The notes beneath the pieces are model-generated. The model was not told the DNA's origin. It saw nothing but the letters and a program-made list of their open reading frames with translations, and searched no databases. From Bifidobacterium breve (GTDB taxonomy: Bacteria > Actinomycetota > Actinomycetes > Nanopelagicales > Nanopelagicaceae), in contig CAMCYA010000010.1 of NCBI GenBank assembly GCA_945883675.1, positions 1 through 34,158 of the forward strand: DNA of 34,158 bases. The letters run 5' to 3'. Made by a program: the position numbers and the translations under genes. Positions 33,665 to 34,158 of the stretch are shown here, piece by piece; position 1 is the stretch's first letter, and every line of letters begins with the position of its first letter.

Positions 33665-34158
33665 ATGACATTGACTTTGATGAATTTTTTTCTCATCCGA
33701 AACCCTCATGCTGTTAGTGATCAAAGGGCAGGGGTATTCGTTCCCCTGCGCAATGAAGCGGAAAACATTCAAGATTTTATTGCAACGCTGTCTCGACAGG
33801 TTGGAGATTTTCACTTTTATCTTCTAGACGACAACTCCGAAGATCTCACTCTTGATCTGCTTGAGCAATTCACAGCAGGTGATTCACGGTTTACTGTCAT
33901 AAAAGGTGCGCCATTGGCACAAGGGTGGATTGGTAAAACTTGGGCACTTCAACAGTTATTTGATCAATCAAATGAAGAATTTCTGGTTTCAGTTGATGCA
34001 GATGTGCGGCTTACTCCTGATGCCATCGCTCGATCAGTCGCCACATTGAAATCAACTTCGCTAGATTTCATCTCACCTTACCCACGCCAGATTGCACTCT
34101 CATTTGGTGAGCGGATGATTCAACCATTACTGCAATGGTCGTGGTTAACAACGGTACC
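33665..34158 (+). CDS. Family 2 glycosyltransferase, CruG-like, 3' end missing
   Basis: The frame is open to the window edge, giving 164 residues from the ATG at 33665. After a short hydrophobic start (MTLTLMNFFLI) it shows the GT-A fold pattern: VFVPLRNEAENI, FHFYLLDDNSED and the metal-binding DAD in VSVDADVRLTPDAI. WIGKTWALQQ resembles carotenoid-acting CruG-type enzymes. Adjacency to the cruF-like gene suggests that it glycosylates the hydroxyl CruF installs. The start is uncertain: the frame remains open back to the cruF-like stop with no break, and a TTG at 33650 would lengthen the hydrophobic start; neither has a ribosome-binding site. Confidence 0.83.
   Translation, partial: MTLTLMNFFLIRNPHAVSDQRAGVFVPLRNEAENIQDFIATLSRQVGDFHFYLLDDNSEDLTLDLLEQFTAGDSRFTVIKGAPLAQGWIGKTWALQQLFDQSNEEFLVSVDADVRLTPDAIARSVATLKSTSLDFISPYPRQIALSFGERMIQPLLQWSWLTTV

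Noticed and set aside
1-34158. tRNA, rRNA, insertion sequences, prophage genes
   Set aside because: I looked for tRNA-like folds, transposase motifs, long terminal repeats and phage-type genes and saw none; gene order and composition appear uniform and chromosomal.

Overview
The window looks like chromosomal DNA from a small-genome, low-GC actinobacterium, most likely of the freshwater acI / 'Candidatus Nanopelagicales' type. This is inferred from an actinobacterial gene order (mraZ to sepF/yggT with no ftsA; a DksA-like gene, lspA, rluD and dnaE1 in a row), a long eukaryote-like IleS, a mycobacterial-type LexA box, AT-rich codon use, very tight packing and carotenoid genes. No database search was possible, so the species is not fixed. 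No tRNA, rRNA, CRISPR array, prophage or insertion sequence was seen.

Layout. (1) 1-4815, minus strand: a Lys/Ala-rich DksA/TraR-type zinc-finger protein, lspA, an RluA-family pseudouridine synthase, and dnaE1 running off the left edge. (2) 4816-8217, plus strand: a T-box leader followed by ileS. (3) 8219-24833, minus strand: an almost complete division and cell-wall cluster, read as mraZ, rsmH, ftsL-like, ftsI, murE, murF, mraY, murD, ftsW, murG, murC, ftsQ, ftsZ, pgeF, yggS, sepF, yggT. Most genes touch or overlap by a few bases. MurE carries the DNPR signature for meso-diaminopimelate. The divIVA/wag31 gene usual after yggT is absent, and ileS converges on yggT with one base between the stop codons. 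(4) 24834-25060: the mraZ control region, with a phased array of MraZ-type boxes and the terminator of the neighbouring operon. (5) 25061-30245, minus strand: a DNA damage-tolerance operon (DUF6504, dnaE2, dinB, then a DUF3040 membrane protein) behind a perfect LexA box. (6) 30353-34158, plus strand: a DoxX-like membrane protein, a TauE/SafE transporter, a YbaK-type deacylase, then three carotenoid-modifying genes (CrtA-like, CruF-like and a cut-off glycosyltransferase).

How the genes fit together. Region 3 makes lipid II (MurC-F, MraY, MurG) and builds the septum (FtsZ, SepF, FtsQ/L/W/I). It is probably autoregulated by MraZ at the front and may have a structured RNA leader ahead of rsmH. 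IleS is probably controlled by uncharged tRNA-Ile. Region 5 is an SOS-inducible translesion cassette. It differs from the mycobacterial ImuA'-ImuB-DnaE2 mutasome because its Y-family polymerase keeps the catalytic acidic residues and a small DUF6504 protein leads the operon. The right end probably decorates an acyclic or monocyclic carotenoid by oxidation, hydration and glycosylation.

Most of the window is housekeeping DNA. The least described parts are the DUF6504-dnaE2-dinB cassette, the long MraZ-box array, the RNA leader before rsmH, and the compact ileS T-box whose terminator also buries the ribosome-binding site.
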